A stretch of 64,000 nucleotides of DNA from Sitta carolinensis (Eukaryota; Chordata; Aves; Passeriformes; Sittidae): assembly GCA_032173965.1 (NCBI GenBank), contig JAVUNC010000019.1:16732234-16796233 (forward strand), in the 5' to 3' direction. Positions 35,844 through 48,500 of the stretch are shown here, piece by piece. Position 1 is the first letter of the stretch, and every line of letters starts with the position of its first letter. The notes under the pieces are model-generated. The model had not been told where the DNA came from and ran no database searches. It saw only the letters and a list, made by a program, of their open reading frames with translations. The position numbers and the translations under genes are program-made.

Positions 35844-38800
35844 CTGCAATAAGAAATGAAACGCCAAGCAAGGTTTTCCAGCAAGACTACAATTTTCTGG
35901 AAGATCCCATGCTGACAGAAGAAGAGAATATGTGACTGACTTAATCTGATTTGTTACATGCCTTGTGTTAAACACATTATCTTTGCCATGATATCCTGGC
36001 TTAGTCTTTATCTAAAACCAAGAAAGCTGTTTGAAACCTTCATCTATTGGGAGACTGGCTCACATTTCAAATAAGTTATACAGCATTTTTTCCTAGACTG
36101 AAAAAAAAATCATGTTGGTCTTTAATTATTGCTTATAACTGAAAAGGGCTTTAGGATAGCTGTATATTTTGGATTTGGTGTCCCTTGGAGTCCTTGGTGG
36201 ATAGACTCATGATAGTGAAAACATTTTAGGGATGGATGACTCAAGAAATTTCCTTTTTTGAGTCTCTTTAAAATAACTTCCTTTGAATGAGAAAATCAGA
36301 AGGATTCTTAAAAAAAGCAAATGTGTATTTCGGTATGGTATGAGTGTACAGATAAAAAAAGCCAGTTTAAGAATTAACTATCCAGGAAAATTATTAGCAG
36401 AGGTGCAAAGTTTTCAAGTTACCAAAAAGGAGAAAATGTGCAAGCATCCAGCAGCTCAGGTTCTTCAAGGGAATTCTTTAACGTGAAGGCATCTTTGTCA
36501 TCTGCAGCTTGCAGATGTGTCAGGGGCTGTGGTGGTGGTGTATTGGTGGAGGTGTGGGAGCTGTGTCGAGGGTCAGAGTGCTGCCTGTCTCAGCCTGCTT
36601 AGCCCTTTCTGCCCCACCTCGTGGTGTTGTGCCTGGCCACCGTGGTGTGAGGGCTGGGTCCCCAGAGCTGGGACAGCTCCCTACAGGAACAGAATTCCTT
36701 ACCGAGGCTCTTTGCTATTTCCACTCCGTGAAACAGGCACTGGTTAGGTGGTGTGGGAGTAGGCACCTCATGCAGAGCTCTCTGGGAGTCAGATGTTAGT
36801 GAGTGAGTGTCAAGCAAGCCCTTCACTGAAGAGTGTGTGATGTGAAGAAAATTTAACTTCTGTTTTCACACTCGAGAGACTATTACAAACCAGTCAGCTC
36901 CTTGGTGTAGCACATGGTTGGTTTTGTTGTGTGTGAAACACAGATGTGTCACACACTTTCTTTCACATCAAAGTTTGCATCCTGCTGCAAGGTCAAGCGT
37001 GGTTTTCTTAATTCACTCTTCTCTTACAATTTGTAAGCTTAAAAATTAAAGGGTACACTTGTGTATAGTTGCTTGCAAAGATAGAAATCTGATTTTTAAA
37101 ACATGTCAGACGTCTCTTTGAAATTGGGAGCTAGATCCCTAAATATCTTCTGAAATCTGGAGCTGTACACCAGATGGAGAATCAGCACTTAAAGAGTAAT
37201 TTCACGAAGGAAGTGGAGTGAAATAATTTCCTTTAGCAAATAGTTTCACAGCATGAAGAAAGAAAGCAGAGCCAGCATCTTGCACAGGGAGATCATGCTT
37301 ATTCTCCCCCTCTTTCGTGTCTCTTTCCTACGGTTTTGGGGGGCTTTTGGGATTTTTTTTTTTTCTGCTATGGAAGCATCCAGGCCACATCATGGCCCAA
37401 CGGAATGTGCCGAACTAGGTGTTGGTTGCTCTCTAATTGGCATCAGTTGCAGGTCAGAGTGAACACTTTGTGTCCCATGAAAGGCTGAACCCTTTTTATG
37501 TCCTGAAGTGATTTGAGAGTAGATATAAATGTCACAGATACATGGAACAAGAATTACTGGCCTGCGGAATTAATCCAAGATAATGTCAGAGGCTCTTCAA
37601 GGCAGGCTGATAATGTGGTGTGTCAGCCTTATGTAACTGGATCTCTGTACCTGAGCTTATGTGCAAATGTAGGGGCTGCAGCTGGGCTCAACACCTGGGA
37701 AATGGACAGGAAAATCCCATCAGCTGCCAATGACAGAGTATCAAAGGCTGGCAATGTCCCTGGTGGGGAAAATCCAGTCCCTGATCATCACTGAAGACAA
37801 TAGTGGCACTGCAGACTGGCAGGAATTAGTCCTAATCTAGACAGTCTAGAAGAGATCTCCAAAGTTTCCTTATCCTGGATGCTGGGGATCTTACTTGCAA
37901 TGTGCAAGTTTTTTGCAGTGTCTAGGAGGGAAATGAAACTTTCTAGACAGGTGGAGCTCATCAGTTTTCAAAAAAAACAGCTTCTGCTTAGAGATCAAAC
38001 AACTGCCATATGGTGTTGTTTTTTCCTATAGCACAAACATATTTAGCTCTGCCAGGAGAAGTCTGGGGACCTGATTGTTGGTGGCCACACAGGATATGGC
38101 TAAACTCGGATTAAAACACTACCAAAGCATGGAGCAGCTTTGGAGAGAGGAGCTGAATGGCAAGTGGGGGAGGGAGTGATGCAGTGGGTCACTTAGGGAA
38201 AGAGGTACTGCTCAATTTCACCTCAGTTTTATTTTATGAAATCCTGGCTGCTGCAAAGATACCGGTGTAAAAAAAAATCAAAAATTCTAGAACTCTTTAT
38301 ATAACTAGACTCCTTCAAGCTCTGAATCAACATTATTTCACTTTAAGAAACAAACAAATAATTGCATGTTACTGCTCTCATTCTTGGCTATAAGATAAAA
38401 TCTCATTAGGAGCTGCAGTAGCAGCACATCTAAGAGCAAAATTTGGCTTAAAAAGCTTTTGCTTTCACAACACCCACTTTTCATTTGAGTGCTCAAAGTT
38501 GCTGCAAAACATTTTTGAAAATTAGCTATTAGCTACATACTGTAGTAATTTTTCTAGTGACAGCCATTGCATAGAACAACTACATTGTAATAAACTTTTT
38601 TCAGTACCTTGAATTTGTCTTGTTATTGTCTATCAAGTGTTGTTATTGCTAAACTTGTTCCAGTGCTGACTCAGTTGATGAGCATAATATTACCATGTAG
38701 GCAGCCCTAATTCGTGATGATCTGGGCTTCACACAGCATCTAGAACCTTCCTCAAAAGCCATTTTGCAAATGACTAAGACTTTCATGAAAGATCTTTGAG

Positions 38801-41800
38801 CTTGAGGTTTGTGCTATAAATGCAAAGCAGCATTTATTATTTGGGCTTTACAAATTCAGTTTTAATTTTGCCTTAATCAATACTTCATTAAAGTGAGCCA
38901 TGTAGGAACCATTTGTTTCTCTAGTCTCTCAAACAGCTTTCTGTGTCACATTAGGAAAGGAATAAAAAAAAGCAAAGGAAAAGAAAAGCTTATAGCACTC
39001 CATATAGCCTGAAAAAGTGTTTTTCTTTTCCTTGGCCGCCCTTCCCCCTTCCAGGCTTTCTGCTCCAGTAGCTTGTATTGTAGTCATACTATGCTTGGAG
39101 TGACTTGAGAGCATCCCTAATGCTGCATCCCTGGCACTGTAAGCAAATAAACTATTTTTGTGTAGCAATCTGCAAGCTGCACTTCAAGAAAAATTTCCTT
39201 GCCTGCTGACAGACACCCAGGAAGGTTCAGTGAGGTTTGAGCAGAGATGGCACTGGCAGAATGAGGAAAGTTGCCTTGTTTTCCTTGGTGCAATAAATTC
39301 AAAGCAGCCAGAGGAGGGGTCAGATGGCAGAGGAGTAGGGAAAGGCTGGGGGCTGTGGCAGGCAGGTGCCAACACAACCCTCAGAAGCGTATGAAAGGTC
39401 AGGACATTGTACCTTGAGGTACAACTTGGTGATATGCAAATGGAACTCGATTTTATGTGAGTTGTGCTCCAAATTGGATCATTTCACAAGGGGAAATTAT
39501 GCCTTAACACACTCAAGTTTTGGTCTGAAGAGGGAGTTGCCTCCTCCCTCTGCCCTTTTATCATCTCTGGTGATGTTCAGGGATTGTGGAGACTCCTGTG
39601 GTCTGGCAGGAACAGACTCTTCCCCCTGGAGTGACTGGCACCAAGGTTAACTGCAGGGAGGGTGTTGGACACCTGCAGGGTGGGACCAATGGCAGGGTGA
39701 GATGACACAAAAAGCTGGATTGCTTTGTCCTTAGACACTGCCAAGGCAAAATCCTTTCCTTGGAAAATCACAAGTCTTCCTGCCACAAAGTCACATCTGG
39801 CATCCAGGCAAGCTGTTTTTTCCTTTGCTTTCATTTCTAGAGAGTTTCCTGCAACTCTTTTTGGATTTTAAGATGAGTTTGTTGAAGTCTTATGTTCTTT
39901 CCCTCCCCCTCCAGTATTTCACAGGAGTCTTTTTTTTTTTCCCCTGCCTTTTGTTAGAGAACAGATTGCTTGTGCACCATTGCAGCTGTGGTTTGCTGTG
40001 CTCTTTGTACAAGATGGATTCAGGGAGTGGGGGATTGGCTCAGACCTCTGAACTGCTGTCCCCGTACACTACTTTTGAGGCTCCGAGGCTCACCTGCTTT
40101 TCAGCAAGTCAGAGTTGACACTGGCTGACTTCAATGCTGGTGGAAGCTTTTCCCCTGCTTCACGGGGTTTGTGATGGGCTGTTGGCAAGTGTTGCTGACT
40201 GCAGCTGCTTATCTCTCTGTATGGAGGTGCAGAAGTTGCCTTCAGAGAGTCCCTGGGGTCTCTTGCTGCAGTGTCAAAAGCCTGTTTCATTGCAGGGATG
40301 GAGCAGAGTCTGCAGAAGGCCAGTTCAGTGCACTGAGGTTAGAGCTGGCTTTGCTGGGGGAATTGATAGCTGCAGTATAATATGAGTTGTAACCAGAGTT
40401 CTTGTGTCCCAGTTAGCTCCAGTTAATATGTGACAATGGCACTACTATTATAGAGAATAAACCTACCCTGCATCCTATAAAAAATCCAGCAAGACTCCCT
40501 CAGATCTTATAAACACTTCTGTTATGCTGTTGATTGCTGGTTCTTGGGGCTGGCTTGAACTGCAGCCCAGGGAGGAGCCAAGAGGTGGAAGAGAGCCACT
40601 CTTCCTCCCAGAGTGGTCTGGCCTGGGGTGGAATTAAACTCTTTGTTCAATGCAGAGGAAAATAAAATTCAAAGCAGGCCAGGTTGACCTACATTTGATC
40701 CTTGCAATGTGCAAGTTCTGCTTCCTGCACTTTTTCTTGTGGTGACCTTTTGTTCCTAGGAGGTAAGAACTGCTTTGAGGCATTGCTGTATGGTTTACAC
40801 AGCGAAACTTTCCTTCCAACAGGAAAGGATAATTTGAAGATTGTTATTTGTGTTACAGGAAATCCCAAAGTCGAATTGAAAAAAAGGAAACTTGTTCTTG
40901 TGAAGTCTTCAAATATAGGATTAAATCTCTCTTTAGATTCTGACATTATGGATGGGATGATTGCCACTGATCTCTCATATGTGCCGTGTGCTTTGGAAAA
41001 CGACATTTTGCCAAAGTCTCTCGTCACCACCAACCAAGCCTCAGTGAGTGGGGAAGAGAAACGTGGTCTGTGCCAGCAGTGTGAGGGAAGGGCCAGGGGG
41101 TTGGGTTTTCAAATGTCAGGTGATGTGGCTGAGGAAAATATGGATATTTTCATCTGCCTGTGAGAGAGCAGAAACTGGTTGTTCAGAGGACAAGAGGCGA
41201 CTCAGAGGAGCATATGGTAGTCCGAGGCGGAGCTGTGCCAACACTTTTTTTTCCCTGCTCCCTTCCGTCTGTTTTCTGGAGGAATGAAGGCACGGGTGAG
41301 GAAGGATGTGAGGAAAGCTGTTTGGGGTTGAACAAGGCTTTTGACCTTGAACAGAATATCTGCGTTTACAGAATTGGGACCTGAAGCTTAAAGAAATTGT
41401 GAGAGCCACTCCCAAGCCCTAAGTGATGGTTGGCTCCCTTGCACCTTCCTCACCCTTTTCTTAGTGACCACTACCTCCAAGCTGCTTTGAGCCTTTAGTT
41501 GATGGAAATAAGAGTCTGAAAAGACTCTTCTGAAAAGGATCTTCTTTAAGGGGAGCACAGGCAGCTGCCTGAGGCCACAGGCCTCTCCCAGCATCATTGG
41601 AGCACTGGTGGTGCTGTGTTACGTTTACTCCAAGAGATGTTCAGTGCCTTTCATGGCTCACGCAAGAGGAGGCACTGGCAGACTTTAAGGATTTTTCAAT
41701 GTTTTCCACCAGACAGTGGCAAGACCTCTTGGTGCTTGTCTTCAGGGAGTCATCAGTGAAGAAGGATATTGGTGTTGCTGCCTAATCACATATCAAAGCA

Positions 41801-42544
41801 TGTGTTTTGTTTTACCTTCTCAGTGAGGAAAGGGCTGAAGCATGTGAGGTAAGAGTGGACAGAAGTGGCCATTCCCAGCAGCCTCCCTGCTGCAAGATCA
41901 GCTACCCCTGTGGTGGCACAGTGTGTGTGCACTCACTGGTGCAGTGTGGTGTTTGCAGATGTGACCTGTCCCAGCTGACGTGCTGCAGAGGGAAGCAAAA
42001 ACACCATGTGCAGAGCCCAAGATGTTGCAGGCAGCAACATCTGCACAAGGCCCCTTCTGTAGCAGGACTTGGCCACAAAACCCATCTGACCTATTTAGCC
42101 TTGCTGGCTCCTGACACAGACAAAATGCTACCCAGTCACAAATCATCTCCACGAGGGCACTCGCTGCCTCTTGTCTGGGTTTTGTCAGCCAGCACCTTTT
42201 CCCTTCTGTGCAGCTACCCAGGTGAACTCAGCTGAGCAGCAGTAAATACCTCGGGGGCAGAGAGCAGCCTGCCCTTATCAGTGGATGCATCCCTTTCATT
42301 TGAAGGATGCTGAGGTTATGGAGTCAAAGGCAGGAGATGGAAAACAGTGTTTGCTGGAGCAGAACATCAGCTCCTGCCACGTTACCTCTCCTGCACAGTG
42401 AAGTGAAGCTGCAACCAAGAGCAGAGGGCAACTGGTCAGCTCCAGTTTTTGTTACAATGTTGAGTTCAGGTTATTTGTTCACTCTGGCTTCTGCTGCAAC
42501 CCAGCTTCTGAGAGCTTAACTGCTTCCATGTCTTCTGTGTGCTG

Positions 42545-42548
<4 letters not shown>

Positions 42549-42576
<28 letters not shown>
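42549..42576 (+). repeat. Poly-A tract, 28 A
   Basis: Uninterrupted A run followed by CAACAATC. As at 12.3 kb, the upstream sequence does not resemble a retrocopy. Confidence 0.95.
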
Positions 42577-42577
<1 letters not shown>

Positions 42578-45500
42578 AACAATCAGGGGAAGAACTAGAA
42601 ATCCATCTGTCCTGTTCTGTGGCATTGCATTTAACATCCACTGGGACTGAGACCTTTTGATGAGCTTTACTTTGCTTTATGGACTAGCAGAGAAGTGAAC
42701 TGTTGGACACCTGGGTCAGGCACTTACATGCTGGCCCTGTTTAGTTTTCTCTTCTCTCCATCATACCACGTGCTGTGCAAGATCCACCTTTGCTTGCATC
42801 CTGCACAGTGCCCTTCCTATGTCCAATTCCTGCTCAGTTGTGAGCAGTCAGCACAATTTATTTGCTGTGGAATATAACCTGTCAGCAGATTTTTCTCCTT
42901 CCCCGTGGAAAGGCTGAATCCAGTGCAGACAGTGCTGCCATTGTACTCTGCATTATAAACTCTTCCAAGCAGAGATTTGCACTTGCAAAGCATCTTCCTC
43001 TGTCCCTCTCTAGTGGCCAGCACACAAGCAGAGATTTATGAAATTTCCATCACCAAAACAGTTTGCAGAGCAGTTGGGCCTGCTGTCAAATGCTGTGATT
43101 GTCCCTTGATAATCATCCAGTGTGAAATATCAAGTAATGGCTCCAAAGGAACAGCAAGACAGAGCCTTCGTTGATGTCAGCTTCTGCAATCCCTCTGAAG
43201 GCAACACAGCTCCACCACTTCACACCACACATGGTGTGTGCCAGCCTTTATCTGGCATCTCCAGCTCTAATAGGAACATACGCTTGGCTAAATTAAGAAA
43301 GAATATTTTTGTGCTTTAGTACAAGCATACTAACAATTCCAGTTTATTTTAAGGATGTGTCTTAAAAGCATTAAAAGTGGCATAAAATAATAATATACGT
43401 AATTTACCACTGTGGAGACTGTCAAGTGTTGTCATGCTACTGGCGTTGTATTTAATACCCAGGCTGCCAAGAGGCATTGCTAATAGAATTTGCATTAATA
43501 CACACAACTTCTTTAAAAATTAATTACCCAAAGTAGAGCATCATGTACTGAGACTCTCAAACAGGAGAGAAACATTGAAGCAGCACTGAAATAAGCAGTC
43601 TCAGAGCTCCTTGTGAGGCCAAGAGCGGCTGGAAATATTGCCCCAGCCCTTCTCTCCTGTCCAGCACATCCTGATGTAGACACAAACTGACAGCAGGAAG
43701 CATTGCCATGGAAAATTCTGAAGGAAATCATAGATTTGAACTGGGCCCGGAGGCTGCTGCTGTTGCAGCTGCAAACTGGAGAAGCTGCAAAGAAATACAA
43801 GGAACCTGTTAAGTCACAAAAAGGAAATGTGATTTTTTTCCAATGTTTCTGCAGAGGCAGGGAAGTGCCAGCTCTTCACAGCATGTGTGGGTCACATGTT
43901 TGTATGCTGAGGAAGGTTTGCATGGGTCAGAATGTTCAAGGCAGTGCAGAGCTCACCAAGGAAATGTCTGATAACCCTCGTCAGCCCCTTTATTTTCTTT
44001 TTCTTCCAGCTGCATGCAATGGCAGATTGGGATGCTGTTCACTTGACTGTAATAAATTAGCAGCAGTCATTCAGTCCCCAGCCTCTCCAGTTTCTTCATG
44101 TGCTGGAAATGGTCGGAGATGCATTTTTGCTGCTCTGCATGAAGGAGAAAAAACAGAATTTCACTGGTCACATGTATTGATACCTTTAGTTAAAAGCTGA
44201 AAACGTTAATGGTATTTGTGAAAACTCTGGCAGCTCGTGGCCTTCCCTTCTTTTTGCTGGGTTATATCTCAGCCCTGTGTGGCCATGAGGGATCTGACCT
44301 CATTGCCCATGAACATCCTTTATATCAGCTGAATGAGGGGAAATAGGCCCAGGAATGTGGATTGTGCCTGAGCCAGGCAGAGTTTCTTTCTCTCCCCTGA
44401 GTTTTTCACATTGCTGAGCTCTTTACAGCTTTTCTGCCAATAACTTCCTACCAGAGTAGATATTTTCCTTCATTGCTACCTGTAAGTGAATGTTCTGTTT
44501 CCAACTCTGTTAAAATTATTAATAATTTCCATCCTTCTCATGAACTGTCACCCTGAAGGTATTTATGACCCTGGTCCTGTTCCCTCTGAGACAAGGCAGT
44601 GCCATTGTTTCTATTGCACTCACAAGTCTCCCTCTTCAATTTCAGGGTTCGTTACTCAGCAGTAGAAGTTCTCTGCAGGCTGGAATTTGGAAAGTGGCCT
44701 TTCAGGTTGGGAGCAACTACAAAACATCAAATGCAGCTATTCACTCTTATACTTATGGAAGAGCAAGAGAGAGGAATGGTTTTAATGGCAGTCTAGCTGC
44801 TTTTGGTGTTATTGGAAGCTAAATGATTTTCAAGCAGTGCAACATTTCTGGTTCTGCTGCAGCTTCTGTCCCCTCAGCATCTCCATCTGCCAAGGCACGT
44901 GTTCAGTCTGGGGAAGGGAGCTCAGGGTCAGAGTCTGCTGCAGGTCTCAGTGGTCAAACAGCTCTGGGCCAAAATACTGTAGGCAAAAATACAACTGAAG
45001 ACCATAAAAGGGGCAGGTTTTAAGACAAATTCTTCAGTTTCTCTGAATCCAGCCCTAGTCAGTACCTGTAGGCTCCTTGGCTCTCTATGGATGTAGAGGA
45101 AGGCCAGGTATAGTCTCTAAGAGCTGTTTTTCTGATTTAAAGGAGGCTGTTACAGGGAGAACTGAGATGTTTAATGAGTGCCTGTTTTTCTGATTCATCA
45201 TTTCAGAGCTGTGTTTATTCATATGGTGGTCTGGGTTACCTTTCCTCTCCAGTCCCCAGGAAATCATGTCATTAACAGCAAACCTCAGGCTGCCACTGGT
45301 GTCTGAGGGATCACTGCACAGAGCAGGCTCAGGGGACAGGAATATCCCCTCGGGAAGGCTGAGGGGGTGGCTGGCAATGAGAGAGCACCTACGCTCAGTT
45401 CTGCAGCAAAATGAGACACAAATCAAATGCTTCCACAGCAAGCAGGGAAACTCGAAGGGCTCCCTTGCTGACCAGATGTGCTGAGCAGCAGAAGGGGAAG

Positions 45501-48500
45501 GCAGAGCTGGGTGTGGAGGTGGGTGTGTATATCAAGGGATCCGTTGCTTTCCACCCAATGTAGGATGAACTGGTAGCTGGGACATGATTAAAAGCCATCA
45601 GAAATGGGGGATGTTAGAGATGGGTTGAGCTGGACTCCAGCTCCCGAAGAGAGGCTGAAAGCTCTGGAGTGGGTCCAAGGAGTGAAATGGGTCAAGAAGC
45701 TCTAAATCTAGGAAGTTTTTGTTTGTACATCGTACTGAAAATAGGTATTTTCCCTTTCTTCCTCTGCCCATACTGGTGGGAATGCTATTCTGCTGACTGC
45801 CTTGAGGACCTCTCCTTGCATGCTACTTCACCACCACCACCCTTGCAGCCCTACTGCAGCCAATGTTCCAGGCCAAAAGAGGATGGAGAGGGACTGCTCT
45901 CTGCTCCAACATTGGGAACTGGGGATACAAAGAGTCTGAGGCTGTTGCTCCCAGTTTTTGGTGGAAGAATTCCTCTGTGTTCAGACTGTCCTGTGCTTCT
46001 TCCAAGGCTGAAACCCAGAAAGTGCAGAGACAGTGCTGGCAACAGCAACAGTCCCTGACCTAGAGGAGAATGAAGCTGTTGAGAGCTGCAGACGGAGGAT
46101 TTTGGAGGACTGCAGTGAAACAGGCAGCTGAAAACATTCAGCTACATTGTAGGGGGTGGAAGAGACTGCTGAGGCACTGGGGAGGGCAGGATGCTTTTTG
46201 TGAGGAAGGGAGCTGTCTGTGTGTCAGGACAGGCTGCACAACCTCAGCTGCTCCCACGAGTCACCGGGATGAGTGGTGCTGTGGGAAGGGCTCTGTGTGT
46301 GGAGCAGAATTCCATGCTAACACGAAGGGGATTTGTCTTTTTGGTGCCTTGCTGCCTTTGATTTCCCCAGAAACAAAGTGAATCCCACAAGGCATTTCTT
46401 TCTCGCTTTCTTCCCGGAGTTTGATTATTTGAAGAGATTCAGAATTGCATAGTTTGGGAGAAGGTTCCTAGGGAAGGCAGCTTGCAGTGCTGGGCAAGCA
46501 GCTTCTGTCTGCCTGGTGCTGCATCCTGAGACTCTGGGAAAAACTGATCTGATGCTCAGTGCCTGCAGCTTCATGGTAGCCCACAGGGTTTAAACCATCA
46601 CAGGGCCTGGAGCAACAGCAAAACAGGGTAACAGAGGACTGGGGATGTAGCTGGTGAGGGAAAAATGGTTGCTTTTCTCTCTGTTACCAGCAGCATCATT
46701 TCAGCCTCAGATTATTCCTGCTTCCAGGTGCAATGTTCAGCCAAGCTGTGGGACAGACTTGGCTTCCTGACAGCAAGGAAGTGTGAATCCAAACCAGCCA
46801 TCACCCTGTTTCCGGAGCAAAGTTAAATTCCCAAGGAAATCCCTGTTCTGGGGTGGCAAGCCCCTGTGCCTCGGGGCAATTCCAATGTGTCAGGGATTTG
46901 GCAGCAGGGGAGCGGTGAGGTTGATGGAGCAGAGGTGCACCCCCAAATTATAACCTGGTCCTGTTGTACTAAGGACAAGATGGAGTTGGAGTATTTTTAT
47001 TTTTATCCTTCTCTTTTATTTTCCCCTCCAGCTCCAACTAATGCTCTTCTGCTCCTCAGCCAGGGGGCTGTGTGACCGTGGCTGTGCCAGGCCCTCCTGT
47101 CCTAAGGACGTGGCTTTGCAGCTGGGGCTAAATCCATGTGCTAGCCAAAACCCCAGCAACACTTTCCTTCGAATCAGTGTCTCTGTGGGAGCATTCTCCA
47201 ATATAACCTTGGTACTGTAAATACTAGAGATATTTACCTTCTGTTTCAGGGGAGTGAGAGCTTTGGTCTTCCAGCATGATATTTAATTCCTTGGCTGGGC
47301 TTAGCCTTTATTGGCTCTGGGTTGTCAGTCAGGGGGGCAGAGGAGCTGTGATAGGTTTCTGCTTGTTCCCTCCAAAGTGTGTGAGGTCTCACCTTCACAA
47401 GCAGATGGCTTTGGAGGAGTCTGTCTCCAAGGAGCTCTGCTGGCTCTGGATGTGGCAGAAGTCACAGTGCACAAATCTTAGCAGCATCACCTTGCAGATG
47501 TTATCCTTCACTCACCACAGCTTCCTCCCTCCAGAAAGGCCTCTGTTATTACTGCTCGTAGCATAGGGAAGGGTCACCCTAACACAAGGGTCTCATAAGT
47601 AGAGAATTTGTCAGGTACAAGCACTGCCACTGAGACATACATTGACCCAGAGGCTCTTGGGGCTGCTTGCAGGGTGATGCTCCACAACTCTTGTGGTCTC
47701 AGGCAGTCAGGGATTGTCCCAGATAAGGGCAGAGCCAGAGGAAATGCATCTCTAGGTTTCTCCTTGTCTTTTAAAAATGGTCATCAAAATGTTTCCATTT
47801 TCAATATCAACATATTTTCAGAGATTACTAAACAACACCTGGGTTTCTGAAAATTAAGTACAACTTTTTATCCAAACCCAGATATCTCTATATACTCTCC
47901 CCTTTCCTAGTTTACTGTTAGAAATATAGAATGCTTGGAGCAGAAACTAAAAATACCACCAGGTTTTTAATTGTGGTTGAAAAGGCTATTCACCTCTTTT
48001 GAAGGGTTAGTTTTCACTATTATTTAGAACTGGATGTCTAAAGCAAAGCACAAAGTTCAGGTTTGGCCTGCCCACACAACATTGTCACCCTGATCTTTAG
48101 TCAGCCTGGCCACCCATAGGCTGACAAAAGATCACACTCGTGTGGTGATGGAAGGTGGGGGAGGACACACTGCAGCAGGTGATGGAGACATTCACGGATG
48201 AATGTTTCCAGCTTCCTCACCTGGAAACATTTCCTGAGGCTAATGGCTGAAGGGAGAAGGGCTCCTGGGCGAGGCTGAGGTGCTGCACAGGCACCCCGGG
48301 TGATTTACCCACTCCTGCAGGGAGCCAGTGGTGGTGCCAGCAGTGAGTCAGGTTTCGTGCTCCTTAAATTTAGACTCGTCAGCCCTCACCTCTCTCTGCA
48401 GCTTTGTGAAGCATATTGGGATCCAAGGTAGTTACAAAACAATGTCAAAGGTGTTAAAACGATTACCATAAAAATACATCTGTTTTCTGCAGAAATGACT

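Larger units (their letters stand above)
26591..42548. other. Non-coding sequence
   Basis: Contains the hairpin pair at 27,952-28,020 and the exon-like segments near 35.3-35.8 kb. Open frames of 100-190 codons (for example 34,283-34,855 minus and 40,702-41,163 plus) show no recognisable domain, overlap open frames on the opposite strand, and are within what chance gives in 64 kb. Confidence 0.55.

Noticed and set aside
40702..41163. 153-codon plus-strand frame
   Set aside because: No known domain, an opposite-strand frame of 114 codons is open over the same bases, and the length is within chance expectation for 64 kb.
43000..43020. Possible CTCF site (CTCTCTAGTGGCC)
   Set aside because: The 3' half fits the reverse consensus but at least two core positions of the 5' half do not.
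43703..44200. 165-codon plus-strand frame
   Set aside because: No recognisable family, no splice context, and length expected about once by chance.
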